34,289 bases of DNA from the NCBI GenBank assembly GCA_029259745.1, contig JAJDEO010000001.1, forward strand, positions 1-34,289, written 5' to 3'. The position numbers were made by a program, and so were the translations under genes. Source of the stretch: Planctomycetota bacterium. Lineage in GTDB: Bacteria; Planctomycetota; B15-G4. The notes under the pieces are model-generated. The model was not told where the DNA came from. It did no database searches and saw nothing but the letters and a program-made list of their open reading frames with translations. Shown here one piece after another: positions 1-8,023 of this stretch (position 1 is its first letter; every line of letters begins with the position of its first letter).

Positions 1-1294
1 GCAGATCGTCGATCAGCGCCTCGGCGTTCCCCGCGCGCTGCAGCAGGTCGCGTTCTTCGAGCGGGTCGTCGATGATGTCGAACAGCGCAGTTTTCACATC
101 GTCTGGGCCGCCGTGCGGTTGCCACAGCAGCTTGTGACGACCGCGGAACACGGCGCGGTTGGCCGGCTTGTTCGCCACGCCTTCGGAGACGAGCGTCGCG
201 CGTGCGCCGTCGGCGAACAGGCTCGCACCCGTGGCATGGCTCGGCACCGGGACGTCGAGATACGTGAGCACGGTTGGGACGATGTCGACGAGTCCGATGA
301 GGTTGCGGCGGGGGGCCGATGGCGTGACGCCGGGGAAGCGCGCCGCGAGCGGGATCGCGACCTCGTCTTCGTAGAGGCCGCGCCCGTGGTTGCCGTAGCC
401 GCGTTCGAACAGCGCCTCGCCATGGTCGGACGTGACGACGATCGCCGTGTCGGACCCCGCCGGGTGACCGTCGACGCCGTCGAGGAGCACGCCAAGCGCC
501 TCGTCGAAAGACTCGACGCCGTTGTCGTAGAAGATGTCGATCAGGGCCAGCGACGGCTCGACGCCGCGCTCGCGCAGCAGCGTCTTGAAGGGCTTCGGGA
601 TGGATGCCTTGACGCCACGCGGCAACTCGCGCGTGTCGGCGGCGATGCGGTCGAGCCCGTCGAGGACGTCCTGGGCGTTCGGCGGCGGGTAGGGCTGGTG
701 GCAGTCCATGTAGTGGACGTACAGGAAGAAGCGCTCGCCCGGCTCGACCGATCCGAGCCAGTCCAGCGCCGCCTCGCTCACGCGCCGCCCGGGCGTGTCC
801 CAGCCGGCGAAGGAATCGTCGTAGACGTCGAAGCCCTGCGCGAAGCCGTAGGGTTCGGTCATCCACGGGTTGCCGACGAACGCCGCCGTGCGGAAGCCTT
901 CCTCGGCGAGCACCTCGGCCAGCGTCGTGAAGTCGTCGCTGAGCACGTCGTTGAGGAACGCGCCGTCGTCGTCCCCTTCCTTCGGGTGACCGAGGACGCC
1001 GTGCTGCGACGGGTGCAGCGACGTGAAGAGACTGGCCACGGACGGCTTCGTCCAGGGGGCCTGGGTGTACGCGCGCTCGAAGACGAGGTTGTCGGTGGCG
1101 AAGGCGTCGAAGCGCGGCGAGGCGGCCGTGCCGCCGTAGTAGCCGACGCGATCGCGGCGCATCGTGTCGTTGACGACGACGATCACACTCCCGGCGGCGT
1201 TCGGCCCGTTCCACGTCAGCGGCGCGTCGGCAACGCTCTCATCGCCGGCGCAGCCGACGAGCAGTGATGTCGCGAGCAGGGCCCACGCGAGCAC
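1..1294 (-). CDS. Sulfatase-superfamily lipoprotein, Thr at the nucleophile position (3' end outside window)
   Basis: The reverse strand reads through the window edge with at least 431 codons, so the C-terminus is missing. The proposed GTG start gives a short hydrophobic signal ending in a lipobox (LLVGC, Cys15), so the protein is probably an envelope lipoprotein. Alkaline-phosphatase/sulfatase-fold hallmarks are visible: the N-terminal metal motif NDTMRRD (about residues 42-48), the nucleophile loop APWTKPS (79-85), and a late SDHGE motif followed by GNHGRGLYEDE, supplying metal ligands. In classical sulfatases the loop is C/S-x-P-S-R, and Cys or Ser is oxidised to formylglycine. Here that position is Thr82, as in LtaS-type phosphoglycerol transferases, so a true sulfatase activity is doubtful and a phosphodiesterase or transferase is possible. 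The start is uncertain: the frame stays open upstream into a palindromic repeat, and the GTG lies just inside it. It is co-oriented with the lipoprotein gene upstream. Confidence 0.85.
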   Translation of the reverse strand, partial: MLAWALLATSLLVGCAGDESVADAPLTWNGPNAAGSVIVVVNDTMRRDRVGYYGGTAASPRFDAFATDNLVFERAYTQAPWTKPSVASLFTSLHPSQHGVLGHPKEGDDDGAFLNDVLSDDFTTLAEVLAEEGFRTAAFVGNPWMTEPYGFAQGFDVYDDSFAGWDTPGRRVSEAALDWLGSVEPGERFFLYVHYMDCHQPYPPPNAQDVLDGLDRIAADTRELPRGVKASIPKPFKTLLRERGVEPSLALIDIFYDNGVESFDEALGVLLDGVDGHPAGSDTAIVVTSDHGEALFERGYGNHGRGLYEDEVAIPLAARFPGVTPSAPRRNLIGLVDIVPTVLTYLDVPVPSHATGASLFADGARATLVSEGVANKPANRAVFRGRHKLLWQPHGGPDDVKTALFDIIDDPLEERDLLQRAGNAEALIDDL

Positions 1295-1298
1295 GACC

Positions 1299-1394
1299 CC
1301 GGCTGATTCACGGACGATCTGCTGCGGCCGCAGCTGAATCCTTGCCAGCAAGGTCCAGCTGCGATCTCGCGACGATCGTCCATGAACAACCCGG
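1299..1394. repeat. Palindromic intergenic repeat, copy 1 (96 bp)
   Basis: The ends are inverted: the left arm has TTCACGGACGATC and the right arm has GATCGTCCATGAA, with CCGG at both extremities. An inner inverted repeat (CAGCTGAATCCTTGC against GCAAGGTCCAGCTG) extends the fold. The element fills the gap between two minus-strand lipoprotein genes, abutting the stop codon of one and the proposed start of the other. Related copies lie at 2561 and 25069. Confidence 0.7.
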
Positions 1395-1395
1395 T

Positions 1396-2466
1396 CTACC
1401 GCCATTGCTCGGGCAACAACAACACGCGATTGCCGGCCGGGTTGAAGTACAGGTACATGACGGCCATCGCGTCGATGTCGTGATCGGTGGTGTTGTCGTA
1501 GAACGCCTCGATCTCGTAGTCGCGGTCGGGGTAGATCTTGAACCCCAGTTCGCTCTTGTAGTTCGTGAGGTGTGCGATCTGGTCGCGGCCGGGCATGTAC
1601 TCGGCGTCCGATTGCCAGAGGATCTCGCCCGTCGTGAGGTCGCGCAGTCGCACCCAGCGCCCGTAGTTGTGCAGGTGCGCCTGCACAAGGTGCACCGTCG
1701 AGGGCACGGGCACGAGGTTCGAGACGACGCGCTTCGACGTCTGCACGCCCGGCGGAACCATCCAATGCACGTTGCGCCCGTCGACGAGCACGCAGTGCGT
1801 CGCATCGTCTTCGTGGATCTGCGCGCCGTCCTCCGGTGGGCAGTACTCCTCGACGTCACCCATCCAGATCGTGATGTCGCGGTAGTAGAGCTTCTTGAGC
1901 GGCGACGGCCAGCCCACGTCCTCGTCGCGGTAGTAGTCGATCGTCGCGCGGATGCGGACGTGCTCGTCCATCTCGGGGAAGTTGTTGTTCAGCACCATCC
2001 CGAAGTACGTCAGCTCGCGCGCGTCCGAGCGCGTGTTCTTGAAGATCCGACTCACCGGGATCGCGCAGCCGCGCGGAAGGTCGAGGTGCTCGCCGCCCGT
2101 CGCGTGCACGGCGAGGCGCACCTTCTCGGCGATCTCAAGCTGGCTGTGGCAGAAGAACTCGCCGCCCATCGAGTCGCCGGTGCGGTCGTTGATGACCTCC
2201 GTCTTGATCGACGTGATCCAGTCGACGTCATCGGGCACGTGCGCGCGGTCGAACGAGCCCGTCATCGAGGGGTACAGGCGGTCGATGGGGAGCGGGTCCG
2301 TCTCCACGACGACGACGCGCGGCTCAGGCAGCTCGTCGAGCGTCTTGCTGTCGGCGACGCGGGGCGGCTCGGCGGCGGTCTCGACGTCGACGCTCGCCTG
2401 GCCGCATTGCACGAACAGGACGAGCAGCATCGCCATGGCCGTGAGGCGTGCAAGCGGGACGAACAT
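1396..2466 (-). CDS. Lipoprotein resembling PHM-type copper monooxygenase / SURNod19 domain
   Basis: The 356-aa protein starts at an ATG preceded by a GGAGAG ribosome site. The N-terminus is a lipoprotein signal (hydrophobic stretch, then VQC with Cys21), so the mature protein should be anchored in the cell envelope. The remainder looks like a beta-rich domain. Features recalling the C-terminal fold of peptidylglycine monooxygenases and the SURNod19 family are FFCHS (about 105-108), HWMVPPG (234-240), an HxH motif AHLHNYG (263-269; His264, His266) and a late MAVMYLYF strand (334-341; Met337). In PHM-like enzymes an HxH pair and a later Met bind one copper. The assignment rests on motif resemblance only; metal binding is inferred and the substrate unknown. 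The palindromic repeat begins next to its stop codon, and the sulfatase-like gene follows, suggesting co-transcription interrupted by a structured spacer. Confidence 0.7.
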   Translation of the reverse strand: MFVPLARLTAMAMLLVLFVQCGQASVDVETAAEPPRVADSKTLDELPEPRVVVVETDPLPIDRLYPSMTGSFDRAHVPDDVDWITSIKTEVINDRTGDSMGGEFFCHSQLEIAEKVRLAVHATGGEHLDLPRGCAIPVSRIFKNTRSDARELTYFGMVLNNNFPEMDEHVRIRATIDYYRDEDVGWPSPLKKLYYRDITIWMGDVEEYCPPEDGAQIHEDDATHCVLVDGRNVHWMVPPGVQTSKRVVSNLVPVPSTVHLVQAHLHNYGRWVRLRDLTTGEILWQSDAEYMPGRDQIAHLTNYKSELGFKIYPDRDYEIEAFYDNTTDHDIDAMAVMYLYFNPAGNRVLLLPEQWR

Positions 2467-2560
2467 GGGAACTCTCCGGGACAGCGGGGCGGGGAACGGG
2501 GGACGCTTGAAGTTAGCAGAGTTCGACGAGGGGTGCAGCGGGCGCCAAACCCCACAAAGC

Positions 2561-2725
2561 TCGGGTCATTCATCGACGATCGGCGCGCAGGCTTGGCTGC
2601 GCCTATGCGGCAGGGCGGAACGGTGCTTCTGAGCGGTTTTGGTCGTCGAGGATCAGAAGCGTCGCTTCCGCCCTGCCAGAAACGATTCAGAGGCGACCGC
2701 CACAGATCGTTGCGGGAAGTTCGGG
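2561..2725. repeat. Palindromic intergenic repeat, copy 2, with a long hairpin
   Basis: The left end GGGTCATTCATCGACGAT matches the left end of the copy at 25069. The complement of the right part (GGCGGTCGC, then CTCTGAATC, then TTTCTGGCAG) matches that copy's interior. The core is a near-perfect inverted repeat with arms of about 24 nt (2609-2632 and 2653-2677) around a 20-nt loop. It occupies most of the gap (2467-2938) between the divergent lipoprotein gene and the pentapeptide-repeat gene. The rest of that gap shows only a small hairpin at 2849-2873 (GATGAG...CTCATC). Confidence 0.65.
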
Positions 2726-2938
2726 CGAGCCAGCAGGACAGCGAGGCGCTGGGCGTTCCGAGTTCGCCCGGTCACGCTGTCGGCCAGCGCCGACGCCGAC
2801 CCGATCGCCACCGCAAGTCTTGTGTACAGGTGAGACGCGCCTCGAGCCGATGAGCGCTTCGGAGTGTCTCATCGTTAGGCACCGCCGCCCGCGGCAACGA
2901 GCCCGGGAAGGACATCCCCTGGCTGGAGTGAGCCCGCG

Positions 2939-4984
2939 ATGGCACTCGAGGATCACGTGGCGTTGGTTCGTGGCGACGACCCCGTTGCCGCCCTGTCGGC
3001 CTGGCGGGCCGAACACCCCGAGGAGCGCTTCGATCTCGCGGGCGCGGACCTGCGCGGTGTCGTCCTCGTGAGCGCTGATCTCGCGGGCGCGAACTGCGCC
3101 GATGCCGACCTCGACGGAGCCGACCTGCGCGGCGCGGACCTGCGCGGCGCCGACTTCTCCCGCGCGCGTCTCGCCGGAGCGCACCTCGAAGGCGCTGTCT
3201 TCGATGGAGCGACTCTCGAGGAGGCCGACTTGCGCGCCGCGAGTGCCGAGGGCGCGTCGTTCGTCGACACCCCGTCGGACAGCGCACGCTTCGACCACGC
3301 AATCCTGCGCGACGCGCGCTTTGCCGGCGCCAGCCTCGAGGGCACGCGCTTCGACCACGCCCTCCTCACGCGTGCCGACCTCGAACGCTCGCGCTCGCTG
3401 CTCGCGCACCAGTTGCGCGGCGCGTGCGTCACGAGTGCCAAGCTGCCCGACGACGTCGGCGCCTTCTCGGCGCTCGACCAGGTCGCCGCGCTGACACGGG
3501 TCGCCAAGGGCCTGCTCCTCACGACGCTCGCCGCCACGGCCTACATGCTGCTGACGCTCGGCGTCACGCGCGCCCGCGACGTCCTCGGCCATGGCGCCGA
3601 GTTCGCCCTGCCGCTCTTCGGTGCCGACGTCCCGTTCGTCGCGTTCTTCTTCATCGCGCCGAGCGCGCTCTTCGTGACGTTCATCGTACTCGGCCTCGCG
3701 CTGCAGTCGCTCTGGGAAGTTGCCGCCGACCTGCCCGCGTACTTCCCCGACGGCACGCCGCTCGACAAGCGCGCCCAGCCGTCGCTGCTCGGGGCGCTCA
3801 TCCGCCTGCACGTCCCGCTGCTCGCGTCCTACACCTGGCCCTTCTCACGGATCCAAGGTCGACTCACCGACTTGCTCGCTTACCGCGTCGTCCCGCTGGC
3901 CTTCGCGACGACGTGGTGGATGTGCCTGCCGCGTCAGAGCGCTGCGCTCAACGTCTTCCTGCTCGCCCTGACGGCAGCGACCTTCGGTGCGTCCGTGATC
4001 TTCGCGCAGCTCGGCGCGGGGACGTTGGCCGGCGAGATCGTGCTGCGCGAGCGGGGCGTGAAGAATCGCGCCACGGTGCGCGGTCGTCGTCGTCGACTCG
4101 AAGGCACGATCGCGGCGACGGATGGTGACGAGGAGTTCGCGCGCGTCACGGTGGCCGTCGATGCGGCCACGCCGGAGTCGGCGCGTGGGCGTCCCGCGCG
4201 CATGCCGCTGCCGGGGATGAGTCACGCCGCCGGGGCCGTCGTGCTCGCGGCCGTCGTGATGACCTTGCCGACGGTGGCCTCGCTGTCGACGCCCACGGCC
4301 CACGCGCTCGAACGGCCCGACGAGGTGGCCGGGCTGGACGCCGTGCTCATGGGCGTGCGCGGCGCCGTCGAACCCGACCTCAGCGATGGCGATTTCGAGG
4401 GTGCCGACCTGCGCGGCCGGGCCTTCCCGCGCGCGACGTTCGATCGCTCGCGCCTGCGGGCCGTGCGCCTCGATCGCGCCGACCTGCGCTACGCCTCGCT
4501 CATCCAGGTCGACGCCGTCGGCATCGAGCTGCGCGGCGCCGACCTCTCGCACGCCTACCTCACGGAAGGCGACTTCACGGGCGCCGACCTGCGCGACGTC
4601 GATCTCACGAACGCCTCGATCACGCGCACGCGTCTCGCCGGCGCGCGGCTCAACGGCGCCGACCTGCACGGCGTCGATCTCACGGGTGTCGACCTCTCGG
4701 ACACGCTCGGGCTCACGGCCTCGCAGATCATGGCCGCCGAGGGCTGGCGCGCCGCACGCCTCCCGCGCACGCTCGCGCTGATGCTCGGGGTGACGGACGG
4801 TGTCGCGACGTTCCGCCCGTACGAGCAGCAGCCGTCAGCGCCGGCCAGCACGACGCCGTCGTCGGATGAGACGGAGCCTGTGTCCAATGAGATCGAGAAG
4901 TACACCGGCGACGCCGTGGGCACGATGACGCTCGACGACGGCACGGTCCTGCAGGTCTTCGGGCCCGGCGCGAACGACGGCTGA
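2939..4984 (+). CDS. Membrane pentapeptide-repeat protein with repeats on both sides of a transmembrane core
   Basis: The 681-aa protein begins at an ATG with GGAG about 10 nt upstream. Residues about 31-165 are tandem pentapeptide repeats of the A(D/N)LxG type (ADLRG, ADFSR, AHLEG), predicted to form a right-handed quadrilateral beta-helix. Hydrophobic membrane segments follow at about 190-210, 230-258, 315-330 and 338-360. A basic linker (RGRRRRLEG, about 381-389) precedes another hydrophobic segment near 430-450. A second pentapeptide block spans about 479-590, and the tail is acidic and hydrophilic. Pentapeptide proteins generally act as binding scaffolds, and some mimic DNA, but no enzymatic motif is visible here. 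Whether the two repeat blocks lie on the same side of the membrane cannot be read from the sequence. The gene ends 34 nt before the dusB start. Function is unknown. Confidence 0.88.
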   Translation: MALEDHVALVRGDDPVAALSAWRAEHPEERFDLAGADLRGVVLVSADLAGANCADADLDGADLRGADLRGADFSRARLAGAHLEGAVFDGATLEEADLRAASAEGASFVDTPSDSARFDHAILRDARFAGASLEGTRFDHALLTRADLERSRSLLAHQLRGACVTSAKLPDDVGAFSALDQVAALTRVAKGLLLTTLAATAYMLLTLGVTRARDVLGHGAEFALPLFGADVPFVAFFFIAPSALFVTFIVLGLALQSLWEVAADLPAYFPDGTPLDKRAQPSLLGALIRLHVPLLASYTWPFSRIQGRLTDLLAYRVVPLAFATTWWMCLPRQSAALNVFLLALTAATFGASVIFAQLGAGTLAGEIVLRERGVKNRATVRGRRRRLEGTIAATDGDEEFARVTVAVDAATPESARGRPARMPLPGMSHAAGAVVLAAVVMTLPTVASLSTPTAHALERPDEVAGLDAVLMGVRGAVEPDLSDGDFEGADLRGRAFPRATFDRSRLRAVRLDRADLRYASLIQVDAVGIELRGADLSHAYLTEGDFTGADLRDVDLTNASITRTRLAGARLNGADLHGVDLTGVDLSDTLGLTASQIMAAEGWRAARLPRTLALMLGVTDGVATFRPYEQQPSAPASTTPSSDETEPVSNEIEKYTGDAVGTMTLDDGTVLQVFGPGANDG

Positions 4985-5005
4985 GCGCGGGCGCCGGGAC
5001 GCGGC

Positions 5006-5011
5006 TACAAT
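5006..5011 (+). promoter_or_regulatory. Candidate -10 box for a leaderless dusB transcript
   Basis: TACAAT lies 7 nt before the dusB ATG. Transcription starting 7-8 nt after a -10 box would begin at the start codon itself. No Shine-Dalgarno sequence is present and no clear -35 box is seen. Three other genes in the window show the same arrangement. Confidence 0.45.
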
Positions 5012-5018
5012 CCGCGCC

Positions 5019-6200
5019 ATGTCCCTCCGCTCCGAGATCAACGCCGACGTCGATGTCGCGCGCGACGGCGAGTTCACGCCGCTGCGCCTCTCCGACACCC
5101 TGTCGGTCTGGCCGCCGGTCGTGCTCGCGCCCATGGCCGGCGTCACGAACCCGCCGTACCGCTCGCTGTGCCGCCAGCGCGGCGCGGGACTGTACGTCGC
5201 CGAGATGGTCCACGCTGTCGGCCTCGGCACGCGCAACCCGAAGTCGCTGCAGCTCGCGTCCTTCGCGCCCGACGAGCCCGTGCGCTCGATCCAGATCTTC
5301 GGCTCCGACCCCGAGTCGATGGGCGACGCGGCGCGCTTCCTCGTCGAGGAGGTGGGGGCGCATCACATCGACATCAACATGGGCTGCCCCGTGCGCAAGG
5401 TGACGGGACGCGGTTGTGGGTCGGCGCTGCCGATGCGTCCGACGCTCATGCGCGAGGTCATCGCGGCCGTCGTGCGCGGGGCCGGCGGCGCGCCGGTCAC
5501 TACGAAGATCCGCCTCGGTGTCGACGACGAACACATCACCTGGCGCGACGCGCTGGAGGTCTCGGCGGGCGAGGGCTGCTCGTGGATGGGCGTGCACGCG
5601 CGCACGGCGAAGCAGCTCTACAGCGGGTCGGCGGACTGGTCGGCGATCACGGAGATCAAGTCGGTGGCGACGATCCCGATCCTCGGCAACGGCGATATCT
5701 GGGAGGCCTGGGACGCGCTGCGCATGATGCGCCAGACGGGCTGCGACGGCGTGATCATCGGGCGCGGATGCCTGGGGCGACCGTGGCTCTTCTCCGAACT
5801 CGCCGCCGTGTTCGACGGCCGCGAGCCCGCCGATCCGCCGAACCTCGGCGAGGTCATGGTGCTGATGCGCGAACACGCCGAGCTGCTCGTCGCCTACTTC
5901 GGCGAGCGCAAGGCGATGCTCGAGATGCGCAAGTGGTCGGCCTGGTACACGAAGGGCTTCGCGGGCGCCGCGCGCGTGCGCGACCGTCTCCAGCGCATCG
6001 ACTCCTTCGACGATCTCGACACCGCGCTGCGCGAGCTCGACCCCGAGGCGCCCTTCCCGACCACGGCCCTGCGCATGGGACGCGGCAAGCGCGGCGGGAG
6101 CCAGAGCACCGTGCACCTGCCACACGGTTGGGAGCAGCTCTCACAGCTCGAACGCCCGGCCGCCGAGCACTCCGCGGCCGTCAAGGACAGCGGCGGCTGA
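5019..6200 (+). CDS. dusB: tRNA-dihydrouridine synthase (DusB-like)
   Basis: The 393-aa flavoenzyme should reduce specific uridines of tRNA to dihydrouridine in the cytoplasm using FMN and NADPH. The family signature is clear: the flavin-site start VLAPMAGVTNPPYR (about 35-48), QIFGSDPE (92-99), DINMGCPVRKVTGRGCGSAL (118-137) with Cys123 as the expected proton donor, TTKIRLG near 170, VHART and GNGDIW in the barrel, and GVIIGRGCLGRPW near the phosphate site. Length is slightly above the usual 320-350 aa because of an N-terminal lead and a variable C-terminal tail. A likely -10 box directly precedes the ATG. It heads a run with the DUF309 and DUF429 genes. Confidence 0.95.
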   Translation: MSLRSEINADVDVARDGEFTPLRLSDTLSVWPPVVLAPMAGVTNPPYRSLCRQRGAGLYVAEMVHAVGLGTRNPKSLQLASFAPDEPVRSIQIFGSDPESMGDAARFLVEEVGAHHIDINMGCPVRKVTGRGCGSALPMRPTLMREVIAAVVRGAGGAPVTTKIRLGVDDEHITWRDALEVSAGEGCSWMGVHARTAKQLYSGSADWSAITEIKSVATIPILGNGDIWEAWDALRMMRQTGCDGVIIGRGCLGRPWLFSELAAVFDGREPADPPNLGEVMVLMREHAELLVAYFGERKAMLEMRKWSAWYTKGFAGAARVRDRLQRIDSFDDLDTALRELDPEAPFPTTALRMGRGKRGGSQSTVHLPHGWEQLSQLERPAAEHSAAVKDSGG

Positions 6201-6241
6201 GTCTGCTGCGTCCCCCCGAACGTCTTCCCCCCGAGATCCCC

Positions 6242-6817
6242 GTGACCCAGACCGACCGCGTTCCGCCCGTCGAACGTCCGATCAGCGGCGCCGATAACGC
6301 CCCGCCGCTGTTCGTCGACGAGCCCTTTCCGCCGTACCGCTTCGTGCCCGGCCACACGCCGCACCCGTATGCGCAGAAGGGCGGCTACGCGTTCGGCGAG
6401 CGCCCTGAAGATCCGCCGTTCGTGCCGCGCGAGGAGTGGGCGCAGAGCCCGGCGTTCCTGCGCGGCGTCGACTTCTTCAACCGGGGCTGGTGGTGGGAGG
6501 CGCACGAGGTCTGGGAAGGCCTGTGGCACTCGACCGAGGGCAAGGACGACGGGTTGCACGCGCTGCTCAAGGCGTTGATCCAGTTCGCGGCCTGTGCGCT
6601 GAACCTCGAGCGCGGGCTTGGGCACGTCAACGCCGCGGGGCGTCTGCGCGACTCGGCGTTGCAGCTGCTTGACGTCGCACGCGTGTCGACGCGGGACGGA
6701 CGCATGTGCGGGCTCGACCTCGTCTGGCTCGGGGCCGAGGCGCGCAAGCGGCTGGTGGCGCCGACGGATCCCGCGCGGGGCGTGACAGACTTCTACCTGC
6801 AGCCGCGTGAGATCTGA
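6242..6817 (+). CDS. DUF309 family protein
   Basis: The frame is open across a longer stretch, but the plausible start is the GTG at 6242, 41 nt after dusB, giving 191 aa. The N-terminal 75 residues are Pro-rich and unremarkable. The DUF309 core follows with its typical signature, GVDFFNRGWWWEAHEVWE, then LIQFAACALNLERG. This small helical family has an unknown role; conserved His and Glu residues in WEAHEVWE suggest a metal or substrate site. The gene overlaps the next start by 11 nt, so translation of the two is probably coupled. Placement after dusB suggests a shared transcript but not a shared pathway. Confidence 0.85.
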   Translation: MTQTDRVPPVERPISGADNAPPLFVDEPFPPYRFVPGHTPHPYAQKGGYAFGERPEDPPFVPREEWAQSPAFLRGVDFFNRGWWWEAHEVWEGLWHSTEGKDDGLHALLKALIQFAACALNLERGLGHVNAAGRLRDSALQLLDVARVSTRDGRMCGLDLVWLGAEARKRLVAPTDPARGVTDFYLQPREI

Positions 6818-7661
6818 TCGACGCGCGCAGGCCGTGGTCGGCATCGACGCGGCGTGGACGGATCACCATCCGTCGGCCGTCGCGCGCATCGAGCGCGGTG
6901 CGTCGGGTTGGCGGCTTGTCGGCGTCGCGCGCTCGTACGCCGAGTGGAGCGCCGGTGCGCGTGTTGGGAGTTGGTGGGACGCGCCGGCCCACGTCTCGGG
7001 GCGCGACGAGTTGCCCACCGCCACGGCGAGCTTCGCCGACGTCGCGTGCGTGGCCGTCGACATGCCGCTCGCCGCCGCGTCGATCACGTCGCGCCGCGTC
7101 TCCGATCAACTCGTCAGCCGCGCCTACGCCGCTCGTGGCGCCGCCGTCCACTCGCCCACGCCGGAACGTCCGGGCCCGATCGCCGACGCGATGCGCGCGG
7201 CGCTCACGTCTGCCGGCCTCCGCTTCGCACCGCTCGACGACGAACACCCGCCCGCCGGCGACGTTCTGCGCGGCACGTTCTTCGAGGTCTACCCACACAC
7301 GTCGATCATCGAGCTCCTGCACCTCGCGCGTCGCCTGCCGTACAAGGTCGCTCGCAGCGCGAAGTACTGGCCCGCCGCGTCGCCTGAGATGCGCCGCACG
7401 CTCCTCGCCGCGAACCTCGACCGTCTCCGCGACGCCCTCGCCGCAACGATCGCCGGCGTCGACACGCAGGTCCCGTCAGCCCGAGCACTCCTCGCCGACG
7501 CACCACGCCGCGGCCGACGCCCGCCCACGATGCGCACCCTCAAAGGCCTCGAAGACGCCCTCGACGCCATCGTCTGCGCCTGGACCGCAGCCCGCGTCAT
7601 CGACGGCCACGCGCGAGCCTACGGCGACGCCGTCTCCGCGATCCGCGTGGGGCTGGCGTAG
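6807..7661 (+). CDS. DUF429 family protein (predicted RNase H-like fold)
   Basis: The 284-aa frame starts with a GTG inside the end of the DUF309 gene. DUF429 proteins are predicted to have a ribonuclease H-like fold. The N-terminal VVGIDAAW strand supplies the first acidic residue, VACVAVDMPLAA the second, and FEVYPHTSIIELL plus GLEDALDAIVCAWTA are typical later blocks. The sequence is Arg- and Ala-rich, as are its neighbours. Enzymatic activity is not established for the family. The end of the gene is followed after 26 nt by the convergent ParE-like fragment. Confidence 0.85.
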   Translation: MRSDRRAQAVVGIDAAWTDHHPSAVARIERGASGWRLVGVARSYAEWSAGARVGSWWDAPAHVSGRDELPTATASFADVACVAVDMPLAAASITSRRVSDQLVSRAYAARGAAVHSPTPERPGPIADAMRAALTSAGLRFAPLDDEHPPAGDVLRGTFFEVYPHTSIIELLHLARRLPYKVARSAKYWPAASPEMRRTLLAANLDRLRDALAATIAGVDTQVPSARALLADAPRRGRRPPTMRTLKGLEDALDAIVCAWTAARVIDGHARAYGDAVSAIRVGLA

Positions 7662-7687
7662 CGCGAGCCGCGGCGGACGGCGTGGTG

Positions 7688-8019
7688 CTACATGCGCCGG
7701 AGATGGTCCATGCCGCCATGCAACACGCGTTGGGTCACGACCGCGGTGTCACTGAACGTGTAGACGAGTAGATGCTTACCTACGAGACGTGAGCGGTATC
7801 CGAGACGGAGCGCGTCGCGGTTCTTACCCTTCGCAGGCGACGTCGCGCACTCACGCGCGCCGCGCCCGAGCGCGTCGAGGTATCGATCAGCCTGGTCCTC
7901 TCTGAAGCTCGCGAGAACGGCCAGATGTCGGCGCCCATGACCAGCGCACCGACGTAGAGGGCGGCGGCGACGGTCGAGACGACGAGTACGTAGAAGAGAC
8001 GCCTCAACCACGCCGTCAC
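7688..8019 (-). pseudogene. ParE/RelE-like toxin remnant joined to, or frameshifted from, a short membrane-anchored reading frame
   Basis: One frame, ending at 7688, encodes a clear ParE-type C-terminal portion: QADRYLDALGRGARECA, then RDALRLGYRSRLVGKHLLVY and a final RVLHGGMDHLRRM. ParE toxins are about 95 aa and poison gyrase; the first third is missing in this frame. A second frame starts with GTG at 8019, 5 nt after the stop of the BamE-like gene. It encodes MTAWLRRLFYVLVVSTVAAA and continues to ADIWPFSRAS before diverging into low-quality sequence. Because ParE proteins often have a DIW-like motif just before the QADRYL helix, a single indel could join the frames. Alternatively a toxin fragment may have been inserted into a small membrane-protein gene. 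No antitoxin gene is adjacent. It is probably inactive. Confidence 0.6.
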
Positions 8020-8023
8020 CGCG

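Noticed and set aside
113..1267. 384-codon plus-strand open frame
   Set aside because: It is antisense to the clear sulfatase-like gene, Arg- and Val-rich without any domain pattern; a typical shadow in G+C-rich DNA.
2687..3811. 374-codon minus-strand open frame with repetitive EVG/RAR pattern
   Set aside because: It mirrors the pentapeptide repeats on the opposite strand; the repeats are an echo of the repeated plus-strand codons.
4728..6125. 465-codon minus-strand frame
   Set aside because: Fully antisense to the pentapeptide gene end and dusB, with no protein-family features.
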